Origin: a bacterium
GTDB taxonomy: Bacteria > UBP4 > UBA4092 > JAOAEQ01
NCBI GenBank assembly: GCA_026416715.1
Contig: JAOAEQ010000011.1
Location: 1 to 64,000 of the forward strand
Direction: 5' to 3'
DNA: 64,000 nucleotides
Shown: piece after piece, positions 61,861-64,000 of the stretch
How the letters are laid out: every line of letters begins with the position of its first letter
Numbering within the stretch: the stretch's first letter is position 1
The notes under the pieces: generated by a model
Databases searched by the model: none
What the model was told of the DNA's origin: nothing
Seen by the model: only the letters and a program-made list of their open reading frames with translations
Made by a program: the position numbers and the translations under genes

Positions 61861-64000
61861 CTACCAATAAACAGTAATTTTAATCGAATCACCTTCTCCA
61901 ATAGAAATAGCAGGTTTAATTGTTATTGTTAAAAGCGAATTGTCGGATTGTGTCCAAGTGATATGTATAGATTGATTTTTTTGAACGATTTCAACTCGTT
62001 TGATATTCTTTTTTACGGAGTTAAGAATTCCTAACCGCAATTCGTGAAGTACGAGATTTCCGCTAGCAACAGTAATTTCATTCAATTGTATTCGGTTCGT
62101 TCGTTTCTGGGAGAAAGTTCCCCAAGCGGTTGCGGTTGCATAGAATGATTTGAAATTTTCCGGAGTGATTCTTGGATTAAATCCGAGCATTTTTTCCGAA
62201 CCGTTATGGATAAATCCGGATAAAGCAAGCAATAACGACCAGCTACTCATCGCTCGTGCATAATGGTCACCGCATTCGATTTCGTTCCAAGGATTGCGTT
62301 TAATCCCGTTATATCGTTCGCGTGCAGCTTTAACAATCTGCAATCCTAGTTTAATGAATCCTTCATAAATCATATGTGCCGCAACCTGGTATTCAACTCC
62401 AGTCCAAACTTCATCGCAATAGAGAATCGGTTCTTTCGATCGTCCGCCTTTCGGCCAAGTACAGTTTATCAGGCCGGCTTCGTGTCCTTCTGCGAAGACC
62501 CGTTGCGTATGTTCGAAGTCGGTTAAATCTTTCCGCCAGTTATATTTGAAAATAGATTGCAGGGTTTTCTTAATATGTTCTGCAGGTAGAATATATCCTA
62601 AATTCAACATATGTGCCCACCATTGACCGACAACTTGGTCAGATAAACATCCTTTTCCATACTGCAACTTCGGATATTGTTTCGAATCTACGTTCTGCAC
62701 ATAATACTCTCCATTCCAGAGCATGGTATCCAACAGTTTTGTTCCTTGGGTAAAAAGCGACTGATATTTCGCTGCTAGTTCGGGTTCATTCTGGATTTTT
62801 GCCATTTCTTCCATTGCCCGAAGCGCCGCTAAATAGAGCGACCCGATGAAACTATTTGCGCCATATAACGATAAATCGTAGGTATTCCATTGTTCCCCTT
62901 CAAGGAGTCCCTGTTTTTTAGCATCGCAGATTTCAGTTAAATAGTTCATCGCTTGTTTGAGTTGCTGCCAATGTTCATCAAGAAATTGCCGGTCTGGCGA
63001 CATTAGATATTCTCGATATACTTTTAAGATTTCACCAGCTTGTCCATCAATAGCATCACGTTCCGTATGTGGTAGATAAGTCGGAATATTTGTTCGATGC
63101 GGAATCATACCGTTCGGCTGCATGATACCGGTTAAATCCGTATGCCGCATGTTCCGTTCGAGTTCCGGGAACAGATATGCCATGGTTTGGACATAATTCC
63201 AAACATGGGTACAGTTCATCGGACAACAACCACGATCTGCACCGCAACCTTCAAACCCGGCAACAGTTCCATCTTCAAGCCACAGCAGCGTTTGACTACG
63301 GAGCGTAGAAATCTGGGACGTGATGCAATCAAGGATATAATAGGGCAGAGTACTATTGTAGAACGTATCCCGGAATGTAAACGTCGTATTTCTTAATCGG
63401 ACGAAATTTTGAACGACATAGTCGGTGACCGCAAGCGAATCGTTGAACCAATGGTTATACATATTCCCGATACGATATTGGGTATTCTCTTCCCAGAAAT
63501 CAACATAACGATTCGGAAAATGCCAGGAAATTAGAAAAGTTATCGAGCAGGATTCGTTCGGTGTCAGTTTTCGTTGAACTGCGATTGCGCCGTTCCACGT
63601 TCGACCGAGTTTGCTCGGTGACATATCAGGTTCAGAAGGTAATATTCCAGATTGAGAAAATGCTTGCCAGAACGTTCGAAGAGTATCCCAGTGCGTGAGA
63701 TATTGAACGTTTTTCTCTAGAACCGCAAGCGTCATAGAACCATATAGTTGCGATGTTGGTTCCAACACTTCATTCGTCATGTGGATCGCAGTATATGTGT
63801 CGGTCTGAACAGCGGTATTGTTGTTTCCACCGAAGGTAGGATAAGTTACGCCGATAACCGGACCAAATCCGGTATATCCGACTGCATTCTGGAGAGTAGA
63901 TACAAGAGAAATCTGAACATGCTTTTTCGTTTTGTTTTTAACCGTAAATTCAAAAACAGCAACCGGGATTCCTGAATCTTTTGCATTCTGCGGAACAAAC
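61861..64000 (-). CDS. GH116 family glycoside hydrolase, 3' part
   Basis: The frame is open through the end of the window, so the N terminus lies beyond base 64000; a Met at 63780 is internal, as the residues before it (V-A-V-F-E-F-T-V-K-N) continue the N-terminal beta domain. The (alpha/alpha)6 catalytic domain shows C-C-P-M-N-C-T-H-V-W-N-Y, D-G-Q-A-G-E-I-L-K-V-Y-R-E, E-G-E-Q-W-N-T-Y-D (candidate nucleophile Glu), C-L-S-D-Q (candidate acid/base Asp), and N-P-W-N-E-I-E-C-G-D-H-Y. GH116 includes glucosylceramidases and beta-glucosidases/xylosidases. Substrate is unknown. Confidence 0.9.
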   Translation of the reverse strand, partial: FVPQNAKDSGIPVAVFEFTVKNKTKKHVQISLVSTLQNAVGYTGFGPVIGVTYPTFGGNNNTAVQTDTYTAIHMTNEVLEPTSQLYGSMTLAVLEKNVQYLTHWDTLRTFWQAFSQSGILPSEPDMSPSKLGRTWNGAIAVQRKLTPNESCSITFLISWHFPNRYVDFWEENTQYRIGNMYNHWFNDSLAVTDYVVQNFVRLRNTTFTFRDTFYNSTLPYYILDCITSQISTLRSQTLLWLEDGTVAGFEGCGADRGCCPMNCTHVWNYVQTMAYLFPELERNMRHTDLTGIMQPNGMIPHRTNIPTYLPHTERDAIDGQAGEILKVYREYLMSPDRQFLDEHWQQLKQAMNYLTEICDAKKQGLLEGEQWNTYDLSLYGANSFIGSLYLAALRAMEEMAKIQNEPELAAKYQSLFTQGTKLLDTMLWNGEYYVQNVDSKQYPKLQYGKGCLSDQVVGQWWAHMLNLGYILPAEHIKKTLQSIFKYNWRKDLTDFEHTQRVFAEGHEAGLINCTWPKGGRSKEPILYCDEVWTGVEYQVAAHMIYEGFIKLGLQIVKAARERYNGIKRNPWNEIECGDHYARAMSSWSLLLALSGFIHNGSEKMLGFNPRITPENFKSFYATATAWGTFSQKRTNRIQLNEITVASGNLVLHELRLGILNSVKKNIKRVEIVQKNQSIHITWTQSDNSLLTITIKPAISIGEGDSIKITVYW

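Noticed and set aside
1-64000. CRISPR arrays, rRNA genes, complete insertion sequences, phage structural genes or sigma-54 promoters
   Set aside because: None was seen. Repeats are dispersed rather than regularly spaced, no transposase or integrase frame is recognisable, and no convincing GG-N10-GC pair precedes a gene.

Overview
The window is bacterial chromosome of moderate, slightly AT-rich composition with dense coding on both strands. A BamA-type outer-membrane protein, another probable outer-membrane barrel and several lipoproteins point to a diderm (Gram-negative type) organism. No 16S rRNA is present and I cannot place it in a phylum. The mix of GH130, GH18-like, GHL10, GH116 and clan GH-A glycoside hydrolases, a translation gene cluster without truB or ribF, and many uncharacterised envelope proteins suggests an uncultured, carbohydrate-degrading lineage. 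Both window edges cut through glycoside hydrolase genes.

Layout. 0-5.5 kb: a glycoside hydrolase cluster (clan GH-A fragment, GH130, GH18-like lipoprotein) and an unknown membrane-anchored protein. 5.8-16.3 kb: the conserved rimP-nusA-infB-ylxP-rbfA-nrnA-rpsO-pnp cluster plus an M16 peptidase, with notable RNA hairpins ahead of rimP, rpsO and pnp. 16.4-19.4 kb: two polytopic GT-C-like membrane proteins. 19.7-21.3 kb: a small accessory island beside tRNA-Ser, with a decayed XRE regulator and an EVE domain fused to a PD-(D/E)XK-like nuclease. 21.4-26.7 kb: M19 dipeptidase, EamA transporter, tRNA-Met(CAU), tRNA-Leu(GAG), DppA-type aminopeptidase, an SH3b lipoprotein and a zinc-ribbon membrane protein. 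26.8-31.5 kb (minus): two GHL10-family proteins and a LysM/M23 endopeptidase. 32-35.4 kb: BamA-like protein and two coiled-coil envelope proteins. 35.5-39 kb: a 24-bp perfect inverted repeat, a MagIII/endonuclease III-like glycosylase, a GAF-domain protein and a DUF1015 protein. 39.2-51.2 kb: PPDK, a barrel protein, purN, and a minus-strand run pilB-like/cvpA/recN/SBP5/GxGD-type membrane protein/truA. 51.8-56.2 kb: ABC exporter, TPR-like anchored protein and an NtrC-type regulator. 56.4-64 kb (minus): DUF885 protein, a class II glutamine amidotransferase with one in-frame amber codon, UbiD decarboxylase, NlpC/P60-like lipoprotein and a GH116 fragment.

Most likely to repay study: the EVE-nuclease fusion beside tRNA-Ser; the bacterial GxGD (presenilin/SPP-like) candidate overlooked next to truA; intrinsic-terminator hairpins inside the leaders of ppdK and the ABC exporter, where the neighbouring gene is divergent so the hairpin should act on the leader itself; a hairpin that covers the pnp Shine-Dalgarno; and a family of dispersed intergenic inverted repeats. 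Several -35/-10 pairs with a perfect TTGACA box show that a housekeeping sigma-70-like consensus applies here.
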